Shown: positions 1-5,522, counted from the first letter of the stretch. The stretch: 8,764 nucleotides of DNA from Nanobdellota archaeon (GCA_018901315.1 JAHIFA010000078.1:1-8764), one strand, 5' to 3'. The notes: generated by a model not told the origin, from the letters alone. Numbers and translations: made by a program.

Positions 1-924
1 CTGCAGTTGGTATGTTAATGCATCATTATCTGCATCAGTTGCAGCAGTCCAGTTATATCTTGGAGTCCTATTTGTGAAGAATGAATCATTATTTTGTGGA
101 TATGAGAGATTAACTTGAGATGGCAGGCTGTTCAATACAGTAACCTGTGTTGTGTTATACTTTGTAGTGTTTACTGTTGCGTCGCCAGCCCAGAACTCTG
201 CTATAAGAGTTGCTCCCTTGTTGAAGCTTGTGCTTGAAAGGTTTGCTACATTTGTATTGGTTCCATTAGTAACAACAAGAGAATGTTCTGAACCAGATGC
301 TGTTCCATTAACGTAGAACTGCGTATATGCTGTTATTGTATCCCCTACATCAGGGTCTGTAACTGTTAGGTTTAGCATGAAGTCTGTGTTTGTGTAAACA
401 TTTGTTGGACTTGTGGCATTTGCTGTTATTGTTGGCGCTGTGTTTGCTGCTGTTATATTGCAGCATATCTTTGTTGAATAATCAGTGCAGTTTCCAACAT
501 GGGCATTTGTGCTATTGGAAACAGATGCAATACAAGTGTCATAACCACTGCAGCTTGATTCATAACTACAATTCAATAATCCATCACTGCTGCTTATACA
601 TACATTAAAGTTATAGTTTGACTCATTATTTAGCTCTGCGTGTGCATTTGTCTGGTTGGAAAGATGCAATAGTGTGAAATATTCACCTGAGCAGCCTGTT
701 CCAATATTTAATCCAGCAGTATCATTACAGCAGATTTTATAATTATAGTTTGAGTTGTTGTTCAATTCAGCATGTGCATTTGTTTCATTCGATATATGGA
801 ATATGTCTGTATAAGAGCAGCTTGTTATAACATTGCATGAAAGGCTTGTATCTACAAAATGAGATGAAACTATGAGTGCTAAAAACAAAATTCCCATTTC
901 AAAAAATATTTTTGTGTTACTCAT
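1..924 (-). CDS. Secreted surface protein with Cys-rich repeats, 5' part only
   Basis: The minus strand is open from the ATG at 924 to the left edge (308 codons, no stop), so the C-terminus lies outside the window. Residues 1-29 hold a short charged start and a hydrophobic stretch (GILFLALIVS) typical of a Sec signal peptide or anchor. Residues about 30-156 carry three imperfect repeats of the form N-x-T-N-A-H-(A/V)-x ... Y-x-x-K-I-C-C, rich in cysteine. Residues about 160-265 resemble an Ig/cadherin-like domain (NTAPTITAN, VTDPDVGD). From about 270 a fibronectin-type segment begins (NWTAATDADNDALTY). Many N-x-S/T sequons suggest a glycosylated exported protein. Such proteins in DPANN archaea often continue into LamG domains; that part cannot be seen. 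The start is supported by the ATGAGTAA overlap with the upstream regulator, which implies translational coupling. An export and cell-surface role is inferred; the ligand is unknown. Confidence 0.85.
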   Translation of the reverse strand, partial: MSNTKIFFEMGILFLALIVSSHFVDTSLSCNVITSCSYTDIFHISNETNAHAELNNNSNYNYKICCNDTAGLNIGTGCSGEYFTLLHLSNQTNAHAELNNESNYNFNVCISSSDGLLNCSYESSCSGYDTCIASVSNSTNAHVGNCTDYSTKICCNITAANTAPTITANATSPTNVYTNTDFMLNLTVTDPDVGDTITAYTQFYVNGTASGSEHSLVVTNGTNTNVANLSSTSFNKGATLIAEFWAGDATVNTTKYNTTQVTVLNSLPSQVNLSYPQNNDSFFTNRTPRYNWTAATDADNDALTYQLQ

Positions 925-1393
925 TCTTTTTCCTGAACCTTCTATAGACTGTTAAAACAGTCCTGTAATTTCGATTGATGAGCTTTGCAATTTCCTTGTA
1001 ACTTATACTTTGTTCTTGTTTTAAGTAACTGACAAGATTTTCAAGCACGCTGAATTTCCTATTCTGAAAGATTTCAACAGGAATAAAAATATCAGATTTA
1101 CCCTTAAGTTTTTTAGGCATCTTTTTCTTTGCCCTTTGGTATGTAATCCAGATTGTTTTGCTGCTTCTGTTCAAGAGCCTTGAGATTTCAGCATAACTAA
1201 GATTGTGTTCTTCTTTTAGATATTTGACAATAGTCTCCAAAGCGCTTAATGAATTGTTTTTAAAGATAAAAACAGGCAGAACATTCTCTTTTAGCTGTTC
1301 TGTTAAAAAAGAAACAACCTCTATTTTTTCAGGCTTGGAAAGTGATTTAAGCCTTGAGAATAGGATTTCTTTGTATGGAGTGTTATTCAACAT
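917..1393 (-). CDS. Tandem helix-turn-helix regulator of the surface-protein operon
   Basis: A 158-aa basic protein made of a short N-terminal helix region (1-38) and two homologous HTH repeats at residues about 40-91 and 105-156, exactly 65 residues apart. Each reads (P)V-x-I-F-x-N ... LE-x-(I/L)V-x-YLK-x-E ... (L/I)SY-x-EI(A/S)-x-L(L/I)NR followed by a basic recognition-like helix (TIWITYQRAKKK; TVLTVYRRFRKK), similar in style to sigma-70 region 4 or response-regulator HTHs. It overlaps the next gene by 8 nt, so the two are probably co-translated. Six 12-bp direct repeats upstream, one overlapping the core promoter, suggest it controls its own operon. Autoregulation is inferred from architecture. 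The family was recognised by motif only; no precise orthologue name is claimed. Confidence 0.85.
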   Translation of the reverse strand: MLNNTPYKEILFSRLKSLSKPEKIEVVSFLTEQLKENVLPVFIFKNNSLSALETIVKYLKEEHNLSYAEISRLLNRSSKTIWITYQRAKKKMPKKLKGKSDIFIPVEIFQNRKFSVLENLVSYLKQEQSISYKEIAKLINRNYRTVLTVYRRFRKKNE

Positions 1394-1400
1394 ATACCTA

Positions 1401-1571
1401 ATTATGTAATCCTTTAATATATAAATCTTTCTAAGTTTTACTTATTATGTAACCCTAAACAGACAAAAATAGAATTATGTAATCCTTTTAAACTTATTAT
1501 GTAATCTTATCGATAAAATAGTGTATTCTTTAGTAGAATTATGTAATCCTTTTAAACTTATTATGTAATCC
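1401..1571 (-). repeat. Six-copy direct-repeat operator array
   Basis: The unit is GGATTACATAAT on the minus strand (ATTATGTAATCC on plus), at 1401, 1444, 1474, 1496, 1538 and 1560; the copies at 1444 and 1496 each carry one mismatch. Start-to-start spacings are 43, 30, 22, 42 and 22 bp. The 22-bp pairs at 1474/1496 and 1538/1560 sit in an identical block of about 35 bp repeated 64 bp apart. Spacings of 22 and 42-43 bp are close to two and four helical turns, placing the sites on one face of the DNA. Two HTH domains in one protein matching paired direct repeats suggest these are its binding sites; this is inference. Confidence 0.65.
1413..1426 (-). promoter_or_regulatory. TATA box of the regulator/surface-protein operon
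   Basis: On the minus strand this reads gatttatatattaa, a good archaeal TATA element. Its centre lies about 26 nt before the ATG at 1393, so transcription would begin a few nucleotides from the start codon and the mRNA would be nearly leaderless. No Shine-Dalgarno sequence is visible. A copy of the operator repeat (1401-1412) fills the space between this box and the predicted start site, a typical repressor position. Confidence 0.6.
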
Positions 1572-1590
1572 TTTTTACTTAATTAGAATA

Positions 1591-1641
1591 TTAGTCATAA
1601 TTATAAGCCCTGACATCGTCGATGGTGCCGTTGAAATTCTT
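1591..1641 (-). pseudogene. LamG domain 3' tail, fragment a
   Basis: Minus-strand frame NFNGTIDDVRAYNYD then TAA at 1591-1593. NGTIDDVR(I/A)Y is the hallmark C-terminal strand of LamG/concanavalin A-like domains. The usual continuation (ARTAEQIERDYNKG, seen in fragments c and d) is lost: homology stops inside TATAATTATG, where the operator region of the neighbouring operon begins. No LamG body precedes it; upstream sequence in this frame does not look like a LamG sandwich. Confidence 0.6.
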
Positions 1642-1876
1642 ATTTGATAACAAAACCATAATCATCACCTCTTTTGAAAACATAATATCTTGCCCTGCCC
1701 TTACCTTTCCAGACTAACATTTTCTTTTCTACTAGTTGTAGCAGTTCTTCATGAGCTGTTGCACTGATGCTAATATTATTAGGAGCATCAACAAAGAATG
1801 TTTTTGATTGCTCAGAATCGAAAGCATATTCACTAACGTTCATAGCTTCCGATATGAAATCGGAAGTTTTATATAT
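1595..1876. repeat. About 280-bp repeat, copy 1 (second copy 5476-5763)
   Basis: Nearly identical to 5476-5763 apart from about ten substitutions, clustered near the LamG end, and one 6-bp indel at about 1854. It contains, from left to right, the LamG tail, the 3' end of a winged-helix-like ORF (minus strand), and a TATA-like TTTTATATAT at its right edge. The first 78 bp (1612-1689) recur a third time at 2768-2845 with two mismatches. Both full copies end immediately before a vapBC operon on the plus strand, so the repeat may supply that operon's promoter. Confidence 0.8.
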
Positions 1877-1880
1877 TTCA
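1640..1880 (-). pseudogene. Winged-helix-like protein, 3' fragment (copy 1)
   Basis: The last about 80 codons of a minus-strand frame ending at TAA 1640-1642. Recognisable stretch: TAHEELLQLVEKKMLVWKG, then GRARYYVFKRGDDYGFVIK. This resembles the winged-helix end of transcription factors or AlbA_2-type proteins (…LVEKGL…GKGR.TYYV.K). The frame remains open further right, but there it is only the antisense of vapB1, so the 5' half of the gene seems lost. Against the copy at 5521 it shows three amino-acid changes in the conserved core plus an in-frame 6-nt indel. No convincing start codon with ribosome site was found. It may be a decayed gene or simply an open frame within the repeat. Confidence 0.4.
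1867..1877 (+). promoter_or_regulatory. Predicted TATA box of the vapBC-1 operon
   Basis: TTTTATATATT lies at the right edge of the 280-bp repeat. An archaeal start site about 25 nt downstream would fall near 1900, giving a leader of about 65 nt that includes the hairpin at 1908-1942. The matching sequence in the second repeat copy lies before vapB2. Confidence 0.45.
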
Positions 1881-1886
1881 ACGTTT

Positions 1887-1942
1887 TTATGTTTTTTAAC
1901 ATAATTAGAGGTACTGAGAAATGCAAGCATTTCTGGTACCTC
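1887..1942 (+). other. Hairpin pair in the vapBC-1 leader (H1 of the covarying family)
   Basis: First hairpin: TTATGTT-TTTT-AACATAA at 1887-1904. Second (H1): outer stem GAGGTAC/GTACCTC (1908-1914 with 1936-1942), internal loop TG (1915-1916) opposite G (1935), inner stem AGAAATGC/GCATTTCT (1917-1924 with 1927-1934), loop AA. Fifteen base pairs interrupted only by the small asymmetric loop. The same architecture with different arm sequences occurs at 2909, 3962 and 6755. Confidence 0.7.
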
Positions 1943-1967
1943 ATCATAAAATTCAGAGGTATCTAAG

Positions 1968-2216
1968 ATGGTAAGCATAACCTTATCTGTTCCGGAATCA
2001 GTTAAAGACCAAATGAAAAAATTTCCAGAAATTAACTGGTCAGGATTTATAAGAGTATCCATTGAAGCAAAAGCTAAACAACTATCCTGGAAAGAAGAAA
2101 TGTTAAATAAACTCAAACAAGAAGATGAAAGCGGGTTCACAGAGTGGTGTATTGAGATGGGTCGCAAGGTAAACAAAGGTATTGCTGAACGACTTAGGAA
2201 AGAAAAGCTATTGTGA
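1968..2216 (+). CDS. vapB: VapB-type ribbon-helix-helix antitoxin (module 1)
   Basis: 82 aa. The N-terminus VSITLSVPESVKDQMKKF ... INWSGFIR is a ribbon-helix-helix DNA-binding fold: a beta strand, then two helices with the conserved NWS turn. The remaining charged C-terminal half should wrap the partner PIN toxin and neutralise it. A GAGGT ribosome site 7 nt before the ATG sets the start. The gene ends 6 nt before the toxin gene, so the two form an operon; as a complex they usually repress their own promoter (family knowledge). The first about 30 residues are clearly related to those of the other two antitoxins here (2979, 5810). Confidence 0.88.
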   Translation: MVSITLSVPESVKDQMKKFPEINWSGFIRVSIEAKAKQLSWKEEMLNKLKQEDESGFTEWCIEMGRKVNKGIAERLRKEKLL

Positions 2217-2222
2217 TCTAAA

Positions 2223-2621
2223 ATGAAATTTGTAGTAGATGCTAATGTCTTATTTGCATTATCCAAACCTTCAAGTGTTGCTAATTCTCTTTTTTCTAAA
2301 TTTTCATTGAAATTATTTGCTCCTGATTTTGCGTTAATTGAACTTCACAAATATAAAGGCGAGCTATCAGATAAATCAGGAGTTGATTTTAACTCTGTAA
2401 TTAAATCCATTAAAGAAAAAGTTGTATTCGTAGATAAGTCAGAATATTCAGGACTAATTAAGGAATTTTCCTCTAAAATTTCTGATCCAAAAGATGTAGT
2501 ATATTTAGCATTAGCATCAAGATTGAATCTTCCTATCTGGTCTAATGACAAACATTTCAAAGAGCAATCTTTAATTTCTGTATTTACAACAGAAGAATTA
2601 CTTGAGCTACTCTCTTCATAA
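2223..2621 (+). CDS. vapC: PIN-domain ribonuclease toxin VapC (module 1)
   Basis: 132 aa, normal VapC length. The PIN-fold acidic residues are visible: D6 in FVVDANVLF, E40 in FALIELHKY, D88/D91 in SDPKDVVYLALA, and D109 in PIWSNDKHF. These coordinate the metal ions for RNA cleavage. It is held inactive by the antitoxin encoded just upstream. It is clearly related to VapC at 6050 (shared PIWSNDK, KEQS, VFTT(E/A)EL) but diverged, so the two modules are not a recent duplication. All catalytic residues are intact. Confidence 0.92.
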   Translation: MKFVVDANVLFALSKPSSVANSLFSKFSLKLFAPDFALIELHKYKGELSDKSGVDFNSVIKSIKEKVVFVDKSEYSGLIKEFSSKISDPKDVVYLALASRLNLPIWSNDKHFKEQSLISVFTTEELLELLSS

Positions 2622-2684
2622 ATACTATCTCTTGCATTAAAGTTAGATTGCCCAATGTTCTGTTCCATGTTCCAGTCTCTCGAA

Positions 2685-2755
2685 CAGCTTCTTGCTAAGC
2701 TGGCACGCAGGTCCGGCATAAAGCTGGACGCGCTCACTTCGTTCGCACTACGTGC
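2685..2755 (+). other. Hairpin cluster next to LamG fragment b
   Basis: Three hairpins lie in a row in unusually GC-rich sequence after vapC1. They are CAGCTT-CTTGCT-AAGCTG (2685-2702), GTCCGGC-ATAAA-GCTGGAC (2711-2729, one G-T pair) and GCAC-TAC-GTGC (2745-2755). Between the last two lies CTCACTTCGTTCGC, a motif shared with the palindromic elements at 3595 and 6817. The third hairpin has a counterpart, GCGC-TGC-GCGC, in the same place relative to LamG fragment c. Confidence 0.55.
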
Positions 2756-2800
2756 TCTTGGTATGCGGACATCGTCGATGGTGCCGTTGAAATTCTTATT
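2756..2800 (-). pseudogene. LamG domain 3' tail, fragment b, interrupted after DDVRI
   Basis: Minus-strand frame NKNFNGTIDDVRI matches the other tails, but YNYARTAEQ is replaced by PRARSANEV..., which is simply the translated hairpin cluster at 2685-2755. The LamG continuation does not reappear. The nucleotides 2768-2845 match 1612-1689 at 76 of 78 positions. Upstream of position 2845 (minus strand) the homology to copies a and d ends abruptly. Confidence 0.6.
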
Positions 2801-2845
2801 TGATAACAAAACCATAATCATCACCTCTTTTGAAAGCATAACATC
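2768..2845. repeat. 78-bp partial copy of the 280-bp repeat
   Basis: Matches 1612-1689 with two mismatches (2836, 2842) and the corresponding part of 5476-5763. The match stops sharply at 2845, while the other two copies run on together for another about 185 bp. This gives a recombination breakpoint different from that of fragment c, where homology already ends at about 4044. Confidence 0.8.
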
Positions 2846-2870
2846 AAAGCTTTCATCCAAACCGAAAAGC

Positions 2871-2960
2871 TTAAATATATCCTTTGTATGCACATAATAT
2901 AAATAATTACACTCAGAAGGCATAACCTTCTGGTGTCCTAAAAATCCATATGGATTTTTA
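2871..2960 (+). promoter_or_regulatory. RelBE promoter and leader with hairpin H2 and a perfect palindrome
   Basis: TTAAATATAT at 2871-2880 is a candidate TATA box, predicting a start near 2905 and a leader of about 75 nt. In that leader, H2 has outer stem ACAC/GTGT (2909-2912 with 2933-2936), internal loop TC opposite G, and inner stem AGAAGG/CCTTCT around CATAA. It is followed at once by the perfect palindrome TAAAAATCCAT/ATGGATTTTTA (2939-2960). The palindrome ends 18 nt before the relB ATG and could be an operator for the RHH antitoxin or an RNA hairpin. Confidence 0.5.
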
Positions 2961-2978
2961 TGATTTTGGAGGTCTAAC

Positions 2979-3284
2979 ATGGGAACAATAACACTATCTC
3001 TACCAGATGAATTAAAGATTAAAATGGGTAAGTTAGATTGGATTAATTGGTCGTCTGTAGCAAGACATGCATTTTCCAGAACATTAAATGATGCTAAAGA
3101 GCTGGAATTAATAAGGAAAGTAAAGGAAATATCTGAGATATCTGAATATGACAATAGGGAAGTTAAAGAATCTGTTTTTAAGGAATTTGTTGAGTCTGTA
3201 GAAAAGACTTCTAAAAATCTTAAGTCTGGCAAGCTCAAGCCAATGACTTTGGATGAATTCAACAAGTGGTGCGATTCCATATGA
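2979..3284 (+). CDS. relB: RelB-type ribbon-helix-helix antitoxin
   Basis: 101 aa. Residues 2-35 (GTITLSLPDELKIKMGKL, then WINWSSVAR) form a ribbon-helix-helix domain related to the two VapB proteins nearby. Residues 40-80 are a long charged helix (KELELIRKVKEISEISEY, KESVFKEFVESVEK) that should bind the RelE toxin. The C-terminus is PMTLDEFNKWCDSI. GGAGG lies 6 nt before the ATG. Its last four bases overlap the toxin start (ATGA). Compared with the vapB genes, the DNA-binding head is kept while the toxin-binding tail is unrelated. Confidence 0.85.
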   Translation: MGTITLSLPDELKIKMGKLDWINWSSVARHAFSRTLNDAKELELIRKVKEISEISEYDNREVKESVFKEFVESVEKTSKNLKSGKLKPMTLDEFNKWCDSI

Positions 3285-3538
3285 ACATTGATACCTCGAG
3301 GATTGAAAAGCTCCTGCGAAAGCTGAAGCAAAAAGATCCTGCTTTGTTCAGGGCTGTCCAGAGAAAGATTAACCAAATTGCTCAATTGGATAGGGAAACT
3401 ATCAATCACTTCAAAAATCTTAGAGGAAATATGAGTAACTATAAAAGAGTCCATATTGGCTCCTTTGTCCTTATGTTCAAAGTTGAAAATGATACTATTA
3501 TTTTTGATAAGCTCAGGCATCATGACGAAGCCTATTAA
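3281..3538 (+). CDS. relE: RelE/ParE-family toxin
   Basis: 85 aa counted from the ATG at 3281, which overlaps the antitoxin stop as ATGA. An upstream GTG at 3266 in the same frame would add 5 residues, but the coupled ATG is preferred. The family pattern is clear: basic helices (RIEKLLRKLKQKDP, RAVQRKINQI), then LRGN(M), YKRVHIGSFVLMFKVE, DTIIFDKL and RHHDEAY at the C-terminus. RelE proteins cleave mRNA in the ribosome, and R56, H58 and the H80-H81-D82 group sit where family members keep functional basic residues. The gene looks intact and full length. Confidence 0.88.
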   Translation: MNIDTSRIEKLLRKLKQKDPALFRAVQRKINQIAQLDRETINHFKNLRGNMSNYKRVHIGSFVLMFKVENDTIIFDKLRHHDEAY

Positions 3539-3544
3539 GGCATA

Positions 3545-3587
3545 TTTTTTATTCATTATTCTCACCCTCAACGGTTTCGTCCGTTGA
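3545..3587 (+). terminator. Possible terminator after relE
   Basis: TTTTTT at 3545-3550, directly after the stop, is the kind of U-tract that ends archaeal transcripts. A 7-bp hairpin, TCAACGG-TTTCGT-CCGTTGA, follows at 3568-3587. The hairpin lies after rather than before the U-tract, so it is more likely part of the adjoining palindromic repeats than of a bacterial-type terminator. Confidence 0.4.
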
Positions 3588-3594
3588 CACCGAT

Positions 3595-3643
3595 GTGCGA
3601 CATTCAACTTCGTTGAAGTCCCACTCGCTCGCTTCGCTCGCAC
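3595..3643. repeat. 49-bp palindromic element, copy A
   Basis: Identical to 6817-6865 except for one base. It is bounded by inverted ends GTGCGA/TCGCAC and encloses the hairpin TTCAAC-TTC-GTTGAA followed by CCCACTCGCT(C)-type sequence. It is GC-richer than its surroundings. On the minus strand it stays open and would encode SEWDFNEVECR. A degenerate piece (CTCACTTCGTTCGC) follows at 3650-3663. Confidence 0.8.
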
Positions 3644-3710
3644 TTTGCCTCACTTCGTTCGCCCAATCATTAGCCATTAAACATCCTCCAGTTTTCTCCC
3701 GCACATCTTC

Positions 3711-3949
3711 CCATTTTCCTGAAAATCTTCCGCCCAGCTTTAATTCCACTCATTAAACATCCTCCACTTTTTTCGTAATTCTTCCGCCCCATTTTAGTTT
3801 TGATGGCTCATTACCAACCACCGGCACCATCGACCATTAGCCACTAGCTATTAGCCATTAGCCACTAGCCATTAGCCACTAGCCATTAGCTATCCTCCTA
3901 TTCTCACCAATCCCTTGTTATAGTCTCTCTCTATCTGCTCCGCTGTCCT
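3711..3949. repeat. Long repeat R2, copy 1 (copy 2 at 6534-6730)
   Basis: Runs from CCATTTTCCTG to the LamG tail codons and is nearly identical to 6534-6730 except for the number of heptamer units and a short internal insertion. On the minus strand it begins with RTAEQIERDYNKG... stop, then the heptamer array, then a spacer containing GGAGG-7 nt-ATG (ATG at 3753). A second GGAGGATGTTTAATG lies just beyond (ATG at 3677). It looks like the 3' end of a LamG gene plus the leader of a following gene, copied as a block. No gene of substance is encoded in it. Confidence 0.75.
3832..3894. repeat. Heptamer tandem repeat, 9 units
   Basis: Nine 7-bp units of consensus AGCCATT with variants AGCCACT and AGCTATT. 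On the minus strand the first unit contains the TAG stop of LamG fragment c, and the array then reads GCTAATG/GCTAGTG repeatedly, each unit offering an ATG or GTG in a shifted frame. The second array, at 6634-6675, has six units, so copy number changes. Confidence 0.85.
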
Positions 3950-4045
3950 GGCATAATTATACGCTGAGTAACACTACGTGTTACTGGCGCCACTCGCGCT
4001 GCGCGCTCTTGGAATTCTGACATCATCGATGGTGTTGTTGAAATA
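3890..4045 (-). pseudogene. LamG domain 3' tail, fragment c, split by a 51-bp hairpin insert
   Basis: Minus-strand DYFNNTIDDVRI directly follows the ATPase stop codon. Then comes a 51-bp insert of about 3962-4012, after which YNYARTAEQIERDYNKG and LVRIGG-stop resume in the expected register (3961 to 3890). Read through, the insert adds PRARSASGASNT and a TAG stop, so the tail is broken. The insert removes no LamG codons, which shows it was added to a once-continuous sequence of the type preserved in fragment d. Confidence 0.7.
3962..4006 (+). other. Hairpins inside LamG fragment c (H3 of the covarying family)
   Basis: H3: outer stem CGC/GCG (3962-3964 with 3987-3989), internal loop TG opposite G, inner stem AGTAACAC/GTGTTACT (3967-3974 with 3978-3985), loop TAC. 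A second hairpin, GCGC-TGC-GCGC, lies at 3996-4006. Together they make up most of the 51-bp insert after the codons for DDVRI. Confidence 0.7.
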
Positions 4046-4046
4046 A

Positions 4047-5288
4047 TCACTCACTTTTCAATAACCATACCCAAAGGGGTATGAACACAATTTCTTTATC
4101 TCCAAATTTACTTTTTTTCTCTATATCTTTTGTTATTACTATTCCACTTTTTAAGTTATATTTTTTCATAAATATTAATAGCCCTCCTAGTTCTTTTTTT
4201 TGTACATCATTTCTATATTTGACCTCTATAGGTATCACTGGTTCAGTAAGAATAAAATCAACCTCTCTCTTTTGAGCATCCCTATAAAAAAATCTTGCAT
4301 TGGAATTTATTAAAACAATATTCTCTGCTATTTTTCCTTCTTGGTTAAAAGTAGGTTTAATTATTGTAGGATAAGCCTTTTTTAGCTTTTTTTCTGAAGT
4401 TAGTCTATTTGTGGAATAGTTGTAAACCCTTTTTAGCAACATACTATACTCCAGGTATGAAATATATTTTTCTATAGTTCTTCTGTCTCTTCCTAACTGT
4501 CGCGAAAGGCTTTGGTAATCAACCAGCATTCCTGGATTATCTAATAAGATGGAATAAATTCTTTTTAGAAGCTCCCTATCTCCTATTTCATATTCAACTG
4601 GGAGGTCTACGTAGAGAATTCTATCAATTATTGTATGCTCGAGATAATCATTAAGTTCATTGTTATCCATGCCCATGGTCTCAAAAAAGAGCCCTTGTTT
4701 TATGTATTTATTTAAGAGGGGTTTTATTTTGTTTTTTGCTATTTTCTCTGTTGGCAATTTGTTGAATTCTAAGTATTCTTTAAAGCTTAGTGTTCCTATA
4801 TTGTAGAATGTAATCCTTCCAGCCAGGCTTTCTTTTGCTTTAGCAAGAGCAATATTGGCAGAACCTGTAAGAATAAATTTTATATTTGGATATGTGTCAT
4901 AATATGCTTTTACTTTGTTTTGCCAGTCTTCCAATTTCTGTATTTCATCCAGGAAAAGGAAAATCTTGTTTTTCTTAATATCTTCCTGCAGCACTTGATC
5001 TGCATAAAACTCTAAAAGTTCTTTTAACTCTGCCTTGGATTGGTCAAATGAAAAATAGAAAATATGCTTATTGGAAATATTATTTTCCAACAAATATTCT
5101 ATTAATTGGAACGTCAGTGTACTCTTTCCGGTTCTCCGCAAACCCTTAAGAATTATTATGCGATTGTTGGCAAGCCCATTTAATAGCTTCTTGTACACTA
5201 TTCTTTTATACTCTTTTATATAACTAGGGTTTGCTTTGCCTGTGCTCCAGTGCTCGTTTTGTTCCAAAATTAGGTTTTCATCAAACAT
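4047..5288 (-). CDS. AAA-type ATPase with DUF4143/nuclease-like C-terminal domain
   Basis: 413 aa, the normal length of archaeal AAA_14-DUF4143 proteins. Walker A is GLRRTGKST (about 49-57) and Walker B IFLFLDEIQ (109-117, with D114 and E115); a sensor-like ILTGSA follows (139-144). A winged-helix segment lies at about 258-288 (LSRQLGRDRRTIEKYISYLE). The C-terminus has EVDFIL (342-347) and IPIEVKYR (352-359), matching the D...ExK pattern of restriction-endonuclease-like folds. The family is widespread in archaea, often near mobile elements; its substrate is not established. The start is set by GGAGTG 7 nt before the ATG. The stop abuts LamG fragment c directly, and the gene runs opposite to the TA modules. 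It looks intact. Confidence 0.9.
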   Translation of the reverse strand: MFDENLILEQNEHWSTGKANPSYIKEYKRIVYKKLLNGLANNRIIILKGLRRTGKSTLTFQLIEYLLENNISNKHIFYFSFDQSKAELKELLEFYADQVLQEDIKKNKIFLFLDEIQKLEDWQNKVKAYYDTYPNIKFILTGSANIALAKAKESLAGRITFYNIGTLSFKEYLEFNKLPTEKIAKNKIKPLLNKYIKQGLFFETMGMDNNELNDYLEHTIIDRILYVDLPVEYEIGDRELLKRIYSILLDNPGMLVDYQSLSRQLGRDRRTIEKYISYLEYSMLLKRVYNYSTNRLTSEKKLKKAYPTIIKPTFNQEGKIAENIVLINSNARFFYRDAQKREVDFILTEPVIPIEVKYRNDVQKKELGGLLIFMKKYNLKSGIVITKDIEKKSKFGDKEIVFIPLWVWLLKSE

Positions 5289-5295
5289 TTTGCAT

Positions 5296-5363
5296 CACTC
5301 CAACATAGTTATGTACATGTTTTATAATTTTAAATACATTATGATGTACATATATTTAAATCT
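5296..5363 (-). promoter_or_regulatory. Promoter of the DUF4143 ATPase with paired palindromes
   Basis: On the minus strand there is an A/T box GATTTAAATATAT at 5351-5363, a second box around ATTATAAAA (5322-5330), and a Shine-Dalgarno GGAGTG at 5296-5301. The 8-bp palindrome ATGTACAT occurs twice, at 5311-5318 and 5344-5351, 33 bp apart (about three turns) and flanking the inner A/T box. This arrangement suits a dimeric repressor; the regulator is unknown. Confidence 0.5.
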
Positions 5364-5417
5364 TTTGTTTATTTTTCCTTAATTTTTTTAGAAATCCCGC
5401 AAATCTTCTGTCCCATC

Positions 5418-5522
5418 CTAACCAATCCTCACCAACCCTTTGTTATAGTCCCTCTCTATCTGCTCAGCAGTTCTTGCATAATTATAAATTCTGGCATCGT
5501 CGAGGGTGCCGGTGAAATTCTT
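5418..5522 (-). pseudogene. LamG domain 3' tail, fragment d, uninterrupted
   Basis: The most complete tail: minus-strand NKNFTGTLDDARIYNYA then RTAEQIERDYNKGLVRIG and TAG at 5418-5420. It carries no hairpin insert and so serves as the reference for fragments a-c and e. Upstream it passes into the 3' end of the winged-helix-like frame, not into a LamG body, so this too is only a 3' stub. To its left lies the ATPase promoter. Confidence 0.65.

Noticed and set aside
390..608. 72-codon plus-strand frame
   Set aside because: Antisense to the surface-protein gene; Leu/His/Cys-rich shadow composition.
1401..1571. CRISPR-like array
   Set aside because: Repeats are only 12 bp, spacings are uneven (22-43 bp), and no cas genes are present. 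It fits operator sites better.
1881..2266. N-terminal part of a 208-codon minus-strand frame
   Set aside because: Antisense to vapB1; low-complexity Ser/Leu-rich composition typical of a shadow frame.
2345..3643. 432-codon open frame on the minus strand
   Set aside because: Most of it is antisense to vapC1, relB and relE, whose plus-strand products match known families. Only its short LamG-tail part (NFNGTIDDVR) is meaningful, and that is listed as fragment b.
3549..3749. 66-codon minus-strand frame, or 42 codons from the ATG at 3677
   Set aside because: It has a good ribosome site but consists of translated palindromic repeats (SEWDFNEVECR). There is no family support, so it is mentioned only under the 49-bp element.
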